From: Apostichopus japonicus
Taxonomy: Eukaryota; Echinodermata; Holothuroidea; Aspidochirotida; Stichopodidae
DNA length: 64,000 bases
Direction: 5' to 3'
NCBI RefSeq assembly: GCF_037975245.1
Contig: NC_092577.1
Coordinates: forward strand, 34,712,898-34,776,897
Part shown: piece by piece, positions 22,501 through 32,000 of the stretch
How positions within the stretch are numbered: the stretch's first letter is position 1
Layout: each line of letters begins with the position of its first letter
Program-made: the position numbers and the translations under genes
Notes under the pieces: generated by a model
Seen by the model: the letters and a program-made list of their open reading frames with translations, nothing else
The model's database searches: none
Told to the model about the DNA's origin: nothing

Positions 22501-25500
22501 AGAAATAATGGATTGGGAAATAACAGACTTACAAAAACCATTGTTCTCGAAACATTATTATCGAAGTAGAAATGTTAGACAACAATAATTTACTATCATA
22601 GGTATCGATGATGCTGTCATTTGAAGTATGTTTTCTGGGTACAGTTTATATTGAACTATGCGTTATACCTAAATGGGGTTGTCCCTTCAAGGGAACTTGA
22701 TCAGTAACAATTTTTGTTTGTTTTATGTTGTTTGGTTACATAAATAGTGTATCAAGCTGACATCGAGCTTCTTGGAAATGCATACATGTTATTCAAATTT
22801 CAGTTTTGTGTCAAAAGAGTTAAGAGATTTATGATTGGGAGTGTACCTTTACTCTGGAAGCAGATGCGATATCTAGGCAACGAAGAAAGGTTGCAAGGAA
22901 TTGAAAGAGCCTCAAAGAGGAAATGTCGAGGAAATGTAGTTGATTTCTGGATACTCTCGTCTTGAACTATGTGTAACACCAATATGAGGGTGTCATGCCA
23001 AGAAACTTGATAATAAAATATTTGTCTGTGTGTATTTACTGCATGAATCATTCTTGGTGATGACAAAGAGCTTTTTGAAATGCATACAGAGTATTCAAAT
23101 TTCAGTTTTGAGGAGAGGAAAATAGAGATTGATTTATGAGGGTAGTTTTCCTTAGCTCTTGAAACAGATGTTTGATTGCGGGGAAAGTAGGGTCAGAATT
23201 GGTGACATGAAAAGTACAAATAATACTTTTAACTTTAAGAGGATATCCTAGATACAGTCATATTGAACTATGTGTAGGACAAGTAGGTATCTACTGGAGA
23301 GTAGCTGTCAAGGAAATTTGATCTTGAAAGCTTTGTTTTTCTATCGTAGTCACAGCATCAATCACTTTGTGTGCTTGATGTAAACAAAACAAATAATTAA
23401 TTGGGGAACTGTCCATTGGTCTTGCTTTGTGACAATTGATATGGCAGACCTGTTTGCTGCAAGTTCACAATATGCTACGACTATGGGACAATTTCAATTA
23501 ATGCTTTGTAGGTAGCTTGATTGCATATTTCACCAGGGTGCTTGGAAAATGTCCCTCACCCCCTCCCCCCTCCCACCTCCCTCCCCTTTCTAAGGAAAGG
23601 TTTGCTAAATTAAATATCAAGCATTCATGTCACTCAATTTTGAAGTAAAAAAATTGGATGTCAACTTTAAGTTTCTCTTTTTTTCCTCTCATATTTGTTC
23701 AGATCTGCATCAGTTGCTAGTGAAAGGAGTATCATAACAAGAGATTTATCATCAGCAGAGATGAGGAAATACAGTAAGAGGAGAACGACACTCTCTGTAA
23801 GTTAGAAGAGGTTCCATCCTCTTTTCTGTGTTGTAATAGTATATGCTAATGAGGTCAGACCTCACATCTGCTTCTACTACTAGTGAAAGGAGTATCATAA
23901 CAAGAGATTTATCATCAGCAGAGACTATCTAGAGTTTTAACCCATTCTTTATATTATGTAAACATGACAAGGTGAGGCTAAAATAATTTCAAAGATCTAC
24001 TGAAATAAAAGCAATGAAAATTGTTGAACAGAATTACAAGATGTCACAATCTTGTCTCTCCCTCCACCCCCTCCCCTTTTGGCAGGTTCAACCCGAAAAA
24101 TAGAAATTGTGGTATAATCTCTTGCTGGAAAATGTTCACAGAGGCTCCTTGCTTTTGGGGCCCCATTGATCTCAGGGGCCTTTGGGTACTTGCTACATTC
24201 TGACTATGGAACAGTCCAGCACTTATCTCAAGAGGGTTAGTAGACAAAATGCTAATTAGTAGTTTGCTTTCTCTCCTCTCGTCTTTGTAGAAAGAACAGT
24301 TGGAGGAGAGGGACGTGGAGGATGAAGCCGCAGAGGAGCAGGTTAGCAGCTGGGTGGAAACAACCAATCAGAAACTATCATCCTCGTCATGTGATGATGA
24401 AAGACCACTCAGTGCTGAGTGAGTAATTCTTTCATTTCCAAAAGTGTTCAGCAACTGGACATGGTTAATTTTTTTTTAGAATAATTTTTGTAAATCACTA
24501 CTTTTAAATCCCCTCAAGATTCTCACATGTCAAAGCAATTACAGTTAAATCCCATGGATTATCTGGATCATGGATTAATGAGATCAGGATTGTGTAGTAC
24601 GGCATATGTATCACTGCTGTAAGGTTTATATGTATGTTATCTTTCAAGATTATAACAAATGCATGACGACACAATACACAGGGAAGCATCAGTCTTGAAG
24701 AACTTTAGAAGATTGTTATGAAATGATGAGAATGTATGATACATGGGAATACTTATGTGTGGGGATCCTTGTCATGGTGAGGGAGGGAGAGGGAGGGGGG
24801 GGTTGGGTGCTGTGCCTCGTCTTCTAACATCTGTTGCTTCCGAATTTTGCTGCAGACACAATTCTGTGGAAATTAAGGTACAAAATGGAAACTTAAGCAT
24901 GATTTGGACACTGGAATGATGGGAATGTAAGGTACATGGGAATACTTATGTGTGGGGGATTCTTGTCATGGTGAGGGAGGGGGAGGGAGGGGGGGTTGGG
25001 TGCTGTGCCTCGTCTTCTAACATCTGTTGCTTCCGAATTTTGCTGCAGACACAATTCTGTGGAAATTTAGGTACAAAATGGAAACTTAAGCATGATTTGG
25101 ACACTGGAATGATGGGAATGTATGGTACATGGGAATACTTATGTGTTGGGGATCCTTGTTATGGTGAGGGAGGGGGAGGGGAGGGGGGGTTGGGTTCTGT
25201 GCTTCCTCTTCTAACATTTGTTGCTTCCGAATTTTGCTGCAGACACAATTCTGTGCAAAGTGAAACCATTGTTTGCTTATGCATTGCTGTTTCAGTAGTA
25301 ATTTCGGTATCTACCAATACTTATCACAAGGCCCCCACCCCCCCCCCCACCTGTTCCAAGAAATCTTGGATTTGTCACTGGTGTTGATCACTGCAAATAG
25401 CAAAACTAGAATATAACAAGCTTAAATTCTTTTTCATCTTCCTTCATCATGAAAATTTTCCCCATTTAATGTCGACAGCGTAAGACCCAGGAAGAAACCT

Positions 25501-28500
25501 TTTAAGCCGTTATTTCCGAGCAAGAGACTGGTGCATATGAACGAGAGACTACGCAATAAATTCGCCGACGTCAAAGAAGACAACGCTCTAGAGTTACACG
25601 ACAAACTGGAAGCTCTCGAAAAGTAAGCTGCAATGTGTCCTTTTGTGTGTTGTTTAAAGATTTCATTGTTGGGCTGAGCATAAAGATTTTAATTGGTACT
25701 CTATTGTCTGTTGAACCCTGGTGAGACAAAAATATAAAAAATGGTAATTGTTGTCCTCGAAGTTGATACAATAAAATTTTATTTCCTTTTGCCAAACCTC
25801 CCACATTTTATGTGCCGATGATTTTATCGTTCCTGGATTGAATTTTGCTGCAATAAGTTATCAGATGATGTAATTGAGTAGCTTATATTTGTTCTTGATT
25901 TTGAAAACTATGGTTTGTAGCATCATGGTGTAGCTGAAGGGAGTTGGTCTGGCAGGCTAGGGTTTGTTTTTCTAAACTCCTTCTGTAAGTAAAAATTAGC
26001 TGGATACATAATTTTGCTCAAAAGAAGGTACATAGTGTAAAACCTTGGCACCCTTTTAACCAATGTTTTCTTATGCACCACTATTTCCTTTTAACCAATG
26101 TTTTCTTATGCACCACTATTTCCTTTGTACTTTCCGTATCTACCAATACACCCAACCCGTCTTCTGAAAATCCTTGAATCGCCACATATGTCAAGTTTTT
26201 TGTGTCATGTCTGGTCGATCCTATAAGAAAGTAGACTGAGAGTCTGTCTTCATTGATATAAATCTGATTTATTTCTAAGAAAAGCTTTGTCTCTCTTCCT
26301 TAGCGCATGAACAATTGTCCTTCTTTAAGTTCCTCCTCAACTCGCTGCATTCGTATCTCGTCTCCTCCTTGCACTTTTCGAAACCCGTCACGTAAAAACG
26401 TACATAAAATCATTAACATTTTCCACTGTGACAGCGTGTCATAAGGTAATTGGACAATGATTATCACATGAGTAGGGCGATTACCCTTTACGTAATCATC
26501 TCTGAGGTTTTGACATTTCTATACGACGGTCTGTAGCTGTAAGTATTTTGGCTTCATTATGACATGTTTGTGAGATTATTTTGTGTGCAAGGTGTTTGTA
26601 GCTACTACTTCTCTGAAGCTGTTTTATCTTTGATTGTGTTGAGTATCTTTTTTTTTCATCCCGTTTAATCAATGATAGGAAAAAGTATGTCCGAGTAGAG
26701 AAGAAATTCAATTCCATCGACTGCAAGAAAAATCGTCACATCAGCTTGCAGCTGACTGAGTTTAGAGAGGTCGGTAAAGATAAGGAAGAGACGGCCGAGG
26801 AGAAGAAAAAGAAGAAGAAACTGGAAGATGAGAGCAAATGGTGAGTTGTTTGTTGTTGCATATTTTATCTGGCGAAAAGAGGATAAGATGTGGCATAATG
26901 AGGCAGGGTCTGACTTAGAGAGGGGGGGAGGGGGGTTCCCACTCTTCTGGTTGGGATAAAGAGATTTTCAAGTGTTACTATATAGAAATTTAAGATCTTG
27001 TAAGTTCTCTCCACTGTTTTTATGACGACACTATGTTGGATCTACCCAACAATCTGGACATTATATGAAACTGGTGTAAATGTGTAACGGACAATCAGGT
27101 TAAATGGATAAAGAAGGATTTGTGCGGGGAATCTGGTAGTCCTAGTAAGTGTGGAATAACTGAAAAGTTTGGAATTACTAGGTTTGTTTGACTGTATCAT
27201 ATAAAACCAATACGGTTTGAAGGTGGTACTAACATACTATCTTGTCTCTGGTTGTCAAGATTGCTCCCAAAATATTCTAAAAGTCAAATTAGGATCACTT
27301 CGATTCAAACTTTCACAGGAATTTTGAAATCTTTTGAAATTGTTTAGAAGGGTTAATCAGACTAAAAAATTTTGTGGTAGTACTGATACTAATGGACTTA
27401 AAAGTTACAATGCAAAAGAGCCTCGGGAAAGTTGGAACAGCTAGTTAGCTCAAATCCAATTAAATCAAACTTTTGTGGAAATTTTGTGGAAATTAATTTA
27501 AAATGAGATGTACTCATATCACATACAGCTTTCTTTGATTTAGAATGAATCGATGATAAAGTGCTTTGATTGTATTTTGCTGCTTCAAAGGTTTCAAGAA
27601 TTGGTCCGCCTGCTCCCAGATAGCATCTGGTCGGATCGTCAGTGTGCCGCCATGATGGATAAACTTCAGAGTATGGGCCAGATAGAGAGTAGAAAAATCA
27701 CCCCTCAGAAATTTTTGAACGTTCTCACGAGCCTCAAACACTGGGAGCTGTGTGCCCCGGATGTCAGAGCCGCAGTGGAGGTACAACTGGCAATTTGAAA
27801 TTTGAAAATTTGAAATTTTATCAACTTTTTTTCAAATTTGCTTGAAGTTTTTTCTTTTATGTGTTTGTCTCTGATGTGTTTGCTTCCCTGTGTTGGAAGA
27901 AGAGGCAGCATTTCACCTTGTATGTGCGTACAAATTTGGTTTGTTACTATGGTAACAGTTTGTTTTGATTTGGAGACATCGTGTGCTTTCGGTTAGTTCA
28001 GATTTGTAACTAAGGCAACATGTTGCATAATGCGTAAACCATGGAGAGGGAAAAAACAAACACAGTTTGGGACTACGCTTGTAGTGCTTAGTATAAGACT
28101 AGAAGGTTATTCTAACTTGTAGATGAACACCTCCAATGGGGATAGTTAAAAAAAACCAGTTGTGAAAGAGTTTGACACTTCAAAACTATTTTTCTCCCAA
28201 TGAGAGGCATGAACCACCTGTGAATTGGGAGTCAGTGTAACAGGAAGCATGTTGTTTGTGTTCCAGACATGAGACCATCATTCACTGGTATTGATTGCAC
28301 CTATGGCTACATGTTCATATATATATTGTGGATATTTGTTTTCGATGATGAATATTGAAGCCTTGCCAAACTTCATTTGATATTTTCATTACATAGTTAG
28401 CAATACTTCTACCGGTTCTACCACTGCTCCTGTGAAAAAATATGAACAGATTTTTTATACTTGAATTGAAAAATCATAAATTTAACATATCTTATAGATT

Positions 28501-28754
28501 CAGCCAATCCATTGCTCTATGCAGAAACTTACTAGAGTTTTGTCATGTTCTTACAAATATGTTACATGGAAAATTGACATTAATAATTTTGTTGTTTATT
28601 ACCATGTCAATAACTTGTGCGGTTTGTGTATTTGCCTCTTCAGTTTGTACGTGAGAAAGTGGTCGGTATGTCCGTGGAGGAATTTGAAGCTTGGTATCGA
28701 ATCGAGATTGAAGATCTCAACAGATCCAGAAGTGCTCCCCCTATGACCAGTTGA
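7304..28754 (+). CDS. Lysine-rich coiled-coil protein, tentatively CCDC60-like (16 coding exons)
   Basis: Coding exons: 7304-7588, 7829-7998, 8470-8539, 9113-9240, 10515-10559, 11024-11236, 12685-12795, 13698-13809, 18241-18430, 20792-20888, 23703-23796, 24291-24418, 25479-25622, 26679-26840, 27591-27780, 28644-28754. All phases join and give 749 residues. There is no signal peptide or membrane segment. Residues 1-95 are a compact conserved-looking head (PSPLPIKSHQGLKI, PSRQEVAQQNYVRR). Residues 218-305 are low-complexity with a basic RKRRKKKR at 270-277, a possible nuclear signal. A short LCALNWILEAM helix follows, then Ser/Gln-rich linkers, a charged helix with EEKKKKKKLEDE near 640, and a folded-looking C-terminus. 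The head and LCALNWILEAM region suggest CCDC60 (DUF4698), from memory only; function is unknown. All introns are GT-AG except the sixth (GC-AG). Introns not listed separately hold nothing I recognise. Confidence 0.7.
7829..7998 (+). CDS. CCDC60-like coding exon 2
   Basis: Encodes a charged Lys/Glu/Asp linker and then KKFIIRRSTKSQKSLGKEVV. Acceptor TTCTTTAG, donor GCAG|GTAAGC, phase 2 out. Confidence 0.8.
8470..8539 (+). CDS. CCDC60-like coding exon 3
   Basis: Encodes RKMVNLAKLGHGFFTLIKQ and the start of a glutamate-rich helix. Donor AAGG|GTAAGA, phase 0 out. Confidence 0.8.
9113..9240 (+). CDS. CCDC60-like coding exon 4
   Basis: Encodes a charged helix (QLKEQRELEEKKK) and an acidic SSDEEEFDPDLGRDEALR segment. 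The acceptor is unusual: a purine-rich A-run before CTAG. Donor GAG|GTAGAT, phase 2 out. Confidence 0.75.
9296..9660. repeat. Imperfect G-rich tandem repeat in intron
   Basis: About three diverged ~140-bp copies, each with a G-rich block followed by CACTGCA(G)GAAGC (9354, 9489, 9653). Confidence 0.55.
10515..10559 (+). CDS. CCDC60-like coding exon 5 (45 nt)
   Basis: Small exon SPYMNNEEKRSSESF between a TTTCGCTTTAG acceptor and a TTGG|GTAAGT donor. Phase 2 in and 2 out, so skipping it would keep the frame. Confidence 0.7.
11024..11236 (+). CDS. CCDC60-like coding exon 6, GC donor
   Basis: Encodes MLPSPSPSFGPAPARKRRKK and an acidic end EIEEEDSP. The frame is set by the phase-2 junction with exon 5 and by exon 7. 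The donor is CAT|GCAAGT, a GC-AG intron; reading on past it meets TAA at 11244. Confidence 0.75.
12685..12795 (+). CDS. CCDC60-like coding exon 7
   Basis: Encodes HVLFRQLCALNWILEAMM and PPLAMDSITKCWNIKYR, a hydrophobic helical block. Donor ACAG|GTACAA, phase 2 out. Confidence 0.8.
13698..13809 (+). CDS. CCDC60-like coding exon 8
   Basis: Encodes a basic helix (TSQQKLRKEKHLENKWNMF) ending THPGAGHL. Donor TTG|GTAAGT, phase 0 out. The next intron is 4.4 kb and full of tandem repeats. Confidence 0.8.
13957..13997 (+). ncRNA. Degenerate hammerhead-ribozyme-like motif
   Basis: CTGAAGA (13961-13967, fits CUGANGA), a weakened stem II (GATCC, loop, GGTTT), GAAA (13984-13987), then TGTC. Stems I and II are damaged, so it is probably inactive. 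It lies in sense orientation in the CCDC60-like intron 8. Confidence 0.4.
14300..14925. repeat. Degenerate TTGTC/TTTTG minisatellite
   Basis: Over 600 bases of TGTCTTGTTT-type units with a ~180-bp higher-order pattern; TTTGTTTGGTTGTGTC recurs near 14465 and 14620. The long open frames in several phases, rich in Cys, Leu, Phe and Val, come from the lack of stop-forming bases and are not genes. Confidence 0.85.
15590..15770. repeat. AGCGCT-hairpin element remnant and (ACAG)n tract
   Basis: TAAAGCGCT near 15615 is complementary to AGCGCTTTA near 15643, a pattern I know from dispersed repeats of many animals but cannot assign. A GACA tetranucleotide run follows at about 15715-15760. Confidence 0.45.
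16680..17735. repeat. 22-bp minisatellite (GATAGCACCAAGGAACACCACA)
   Basis: The dense core (16905-17605) has about 30 imperfect copies; diverged units continue on both sides. Since 22 is not divisible by 3 and the unit has no stop on the minus strand, all three minus frames stay open for 250-360 codons. These are repeat artefacts inside intron 8 of the CCDC60-like gene. Confidence 0.9.
18241..18430 (+). CDS. CCDC60-like coding exon 9
   Basis: Encodes a Ser/Gln/Met-rich, probably disordered segment starting RGRQRMSLSRQM. This frame is chosen over an overlapping open frame because only it joins exons 8 and 10 (phase 0 in, 1 out). Confidence 0.75.
18533..19275. repeat. 120-bp tandem repeat, about six copies
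   Basis: Copies beginning GGATGAGAACTGAAATAATT recur every 120 bp (18651, 18771, 18891 and on) with very few differences, implying recent expansion. The array lies in intron 9 of the CCDC60-like gene. Confidence 0.95.
19527..19692. mobile_element. Fold-back palindromic element
   Basis: A 47-base arm at 19527-19573 is the reverse complement of 19646-19692 with one mismatch. The interior also folds (GATGCACTCGGGC against GCCCTCGTGCATC). A 22-base piece of the arm (TTAATCCTGTGAGTAACGCA and two more bases) recurs at about 19400. It looks like a fold-back MITE; no transposase. Confidence 0.65.
20792..20888 (+). CDS. CCDC60-like coding exon 10
   Basis: Encodes AGGGGVGVVDWDSISQTRTE and a helix to ASRAER. 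The acceptor is a tandem CAGCAG (20789-20794), so use of the second AG would drop one residue without changing the frame. Confidence 0.75.
20955..21395. repeat. ~100-bp imperfect tandem repeat
   Basis: Five diverged copies marked by GAGATAACTGTCACAAACAA (20970, 21066, 21172, 21264, 21377), each followed by a C-rich block. It lies in intron 10 of the CCDC60-like gene. Confidence 0.8.
22080..23330. repeat. Old ~300-bp tandem repeat
   Basis: About four strongly diverged copies. Landmarks are TATTCAAATTTCAGTTTTG (22791, 23091), GAAACAGATGTGAT-like words, and TATTGAACTATG before a stretch with AACTTGAT. It lies in intron 10 of the CCDC60-like gene and is much older than the 120-bp array. Confidence 0.6.
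23703..23796 (+). CDS. CCDC60-like coding exon 11
   Basis: Encodes SASVASERSIITRDLSSAEM and then a basic stretch KYSKRRTTLS. Bases 23717-23761 are repeated exactly in the following intron at 23880-23924. Confidence 0.8.
23880..23924 (+). repeat. Exact 45-bp copy of coding exon 11 in its downstream intron
   Basis: Identical to 23717-23761 of coding exon 11, 163 bp downstream. It lacks the exon's acceptor and donor, so it is a partial duplication and not a usable exon. Confidence 0.9.
24291..24418 (+). CDS. CCDC60-like coding exon 12
   Basis: Encodes an acidic helix (EQLEERDVEDEAAEEQVSSW) and a Ser-rich end. Donor CTGA|GTGAGT, phase 2 out. Confidence 0.8.
24729..25256. repeat. 194-bp tandem repeat, about 2.8 copies
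   Basis: Copies begin near 24737, 24930 and 25124 (TACATGGGAATACTTATGTG), each with a G-rich tract and TTTTGCTGCAG. It lies in intron 12 of the CCDC60-like gene. Confidence 0.9.
25479..25622 (+). CDS. CCDC60-like coding exon 13
   Basis: Encodes VRPRKKPFKPLFPSKRLVHM and a coiled-coil-like helix to LEALEK. Donor GAAAA|GTAAGC, phase 2 out. Confidence 0.8.
26052..26121. repeat. 35-bp tandem duplication
   Basis: Two adjacent identical units (CCTTTTAACCAATGTTTTCT and the following 15 bases) in intron 13 of the CCDC60-like gene. Confidence 0.9.
26679..26840 (+). CDS. CCDC60-like coding exon 14
   Basis: Encodes YVRVEKKFNSIDCKKNRHIS and a highly charged helix with a run of six lysines. Donor AATG|GTGAGT, phase 2 out. 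Confidence 0.8.
27591..27780 (+). CDS. CCDC60-like coding exon 15
   Basis: Encodes FQELVRLLPDSIWSDRQCAA and KFLNVLTSLKHWELCAPDVR, which looks like a compact helical domain. Donor GAG|GTACAA, phase 0 out. Confidence 0.8.
28644..28754 (+). CDS. CCDC60-like last coding exon
   Basis: Encodes FVREKVVGMSVEEFEAWYRI and ends at TGA 28752-28754, 36 residues. The acceptor is CCTCTTCAG. Confidence 0.8.
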   Translation, partial: FVREKVVGMSVEEFEAWYRIEIEDLNRSRSAPPMTS

Positions 28755-29091
28755 CCACTGATTGGGAATCCTAACAGAATAGCAGTTTGGTGAAACCACG
28801 ATGCTTACCTCTGCAAAGAATTAGGTACATCTGGGATTGTGAAGGATGGTCGGAGTTCTTTTGGTCTACAGACTCACCCCAATGCAGAGATTTGAAGAAG
28901 AAAAAACTTTCTTTGTTAGGTCGTAAATCTGCCAGTAATCTTTGGGTTGTTTGACAACCATCAATAGACCCATTGTAATATTTGGGCATGAGATGGAATG
29001 GGGGGGGGGGTCATGGAGGGTGGAGGAGGGAAGACTCTGGGAAAAGTATGGACTAGCATGATTTGGTTGTTAGAAAACCTTCGTTTCATAC

Positions 29092-29097
29092 AATAAA
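29092..29097 (+). terminator. Candidate polyadenylation signal
   Basis: First AATAAA after the CCDC60-like stop, 338 bases downstream, followed by a GT-containing stretch. Further AATAAA copies lie at 29428 and 30433, so the true site is uncertain. Confidence 0.4.
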
Positions 29098-32000
29098 TTT
29101 GTCCTGTCTTGGAGATGTAGGAAAACTTTAATAAGGACCGTCTTTCAAATTGTTAACAAACATTTTGTGACCATAAATTGTAGTAGGAGTTTTAGTCAGC
29201 ATTTTTGACATTATTTCATTTTTCGTTTCCTCCGATTTTTGTTTTTAAATCAATCATATTGAAGAAATTATATGCAAGAAGTTCCCTCTCCCATCTTACA
29301 ACATAAATATTTCCAGCAGTCAAAAAGCTCAAAACCTGTCTGGGTAATTGTAATAGTGTTCCTCTACATATGCCCTGTTTTCCATTTTTTGGGCCATTTT
29401 TTTAATATTAGTAACATACTTAAAGAAAATAAAACAATGTGCTATTGTTTTCTTTGTGCTTTAACAAATGTGTGCTCATCATTGTGCTAAACTATACCTC
29501 CCTTTATGTGTGTATATTTCTTCCAAAAATACTATATATCACATAGATTTTAACCTCAAATCTTTTAAATGTCTGCATCTATCCATGAAAAACATATTGT
29601 AGATTATTTTTTTCAATGGGAATGAAGCTTTCTTTTAGACTTTTACAAATTACAAACAGTTTGTCAGACATTTCAGTCTCTCAAAGTTGGATAGTCTCAA
29701 TCAACTTGGTGACCTGGGAGGCAAGGATTAGATGGGGCCCCAAAGCGAGCAAATTGAGCATTTTGAATAAAGGTGAAGGGATTTAAGAGAGATGGTTATT
29801 TAATAACAGCTTTTGAACTTTCAATAATTTTATCTAAGGGCAATACACCTCAAACTGCAAAGTATATCTATCATTTGTCAAATAGACATGTGACTTTTTT
29901 CGTACTTCCTATCTTTAAAATAGTTTACTTCTACAAAACCTCAGTGTGCTAAAAATATGAACAGGGTTTAGCAATTCCAAATGTTTGAAGTGAAGTTACA
30001 AGAACCCCCCACAAATGCAAAAGATTGCTTTGATATAAAAATGGAAGCAAATTTTGTTGCCACTTGCTATGCACAAAACCCCAATTTCTCCAACTGCAAT
30101 ATCAAATGTCAGGTTAAGATTAGCTCTTAAAAAATTCTTCTGGATATTTCAAGACATCATAAAAAAAAATTAAAAAAATAAATACCAAAACTTCAATCAT
30201 GAGTAGTTCAAATATTTTATTCCATATCTATTAATTATCAAATAGTATGTAAATTCATATTATGCAGATGTACCTTTTCAGACTACAATAATTCAATTTT
30301 ACGATACTTATATTATGTATAGTTTTGCTAGTAGGCCTAAGTGAAAATATATTCCGTCCTTTGTATATTCTCTATGTAACGAGCTAAATTGTGCATATTT
30401 AGAGTGAAATTTGTATATATTGATTTATCAGCAATAAAACTGGTGAAATAGAGCAGATCTGTGATACTTGATAATTTTTACATCTTATACTGTATAGCTT
30501 AATGTTCTTTTACAAATATTTATACTTTACAAATATTATATGTTAGGGGCCAAGATTAGCCCCAAACATGCACTTTTCATGTGTGACAGCCCACAGGAAC
30601 ATTTTTTCTCAGTGCAAGTTGCAGTTAAGTATCATTATTTTCCAATGCTGAAGACTCCACTGTCAGTATGCCTGGAACACAGGTCCCCTTCCCAACTGAC
30701 AATTGCAACAAAAAAGGCCTAACCCTCTGAGCACACCTCACCCTTGACACAACGTATCATTGTAAGTGGAGAGTGAATTGTTACCATTTTGCGAATAGAT
30801 ATGTAGTCATGTAGTCATTAAATATGCTACAAGGCCCAATCCATAGCACCCTGATTGATTTAAACGCTCATCAGTGTGGGTGCTAGTTCTGGTAATATCA
30901 ATAAGCATTGGTCTTACTGGCCCTGCCTCCCCTCCTCCCAATCTCCAACCTGTGTCTGAGTCCCTGAGATGCTAGCAGTAACAAATATTTCTTAGAATTT
31001 CTTCGAGATGAAGAAATCAGTCCGTCATCTCCTAAAGTCTCCATCCTCTCAGTTAGTTATAGAGTATCTTCCATCATCCCAGGGTTTTCATGATTTTCTT
31101 GGAAATCCCACCAATGGAGTAAACTAAAGAGAAATTTAAAACATAATAAAATTAATATTAAAACAAAAGAAAAAATCCATTGTTTAGATTAATTTTGTTT
31201 AGTAAAGTAGGGTAATTAATATAGGGGAAAACTCGGGTATAAATCTTGACTATATTATCAATAAAAATTACAACTGCAAATGTTATTTTAATTAAACGTA
31301 TATTTATAACCTAGGTACTTAATATATTATAAATGTCATTTAAGAATCTAGTTTTGAGATTTCCATTTTTCCGTTTAGTCAGTAATTGCTTCCTTCTCAG
31401 CTTCATTTTTGCTTGAACGGTCAACATATACTGTACATGTGTACAGTGTGTGTACACATGTCTGCATAAACTTTACATTGACGCTGATACACATTCTATT
31501 TATAACAACACTACAGTTGGATGGCAGGTGTGCCAAGAACATTTGCTGGTGGTCTGGGGAGTAATAAACGTGGAATTTAATCTGCTAAGATTTGTCTGAT
31601 GAGCAAAGTTGGTTATCCAATATGTAATAGGTGGTAAAATAGAACTAGGGTTTACAATATGTAATCAAAACAAAGGAGAACTAGTTGTTGAGACCTGGGG
31701 AAGGGGGCTTCAGTTGAGGTAATCCCAGTCCCCTATACGAACAACATTCTGAAAGGGGTTGGGGGTGGGAAGAATCCTGTCCAACAGAAACTGCAATCAT
31801 AATTGTAAAATCAGAACGGTTGAAGGTCTTTTACTAAGTTTTGACAATTTTCCCTCGTTTCTTGGAGTAGCGGCCAAATTTCTGTCTAGAAAATGTTTCC
31901 ACCTGAATTTGAAACTACTTTGTTGCACTTACCTAAGAAATAGGGACATGCTTTTAATTTTTGGAATTGAAGTAAATGATCTTAATTATATAGAGATAAG

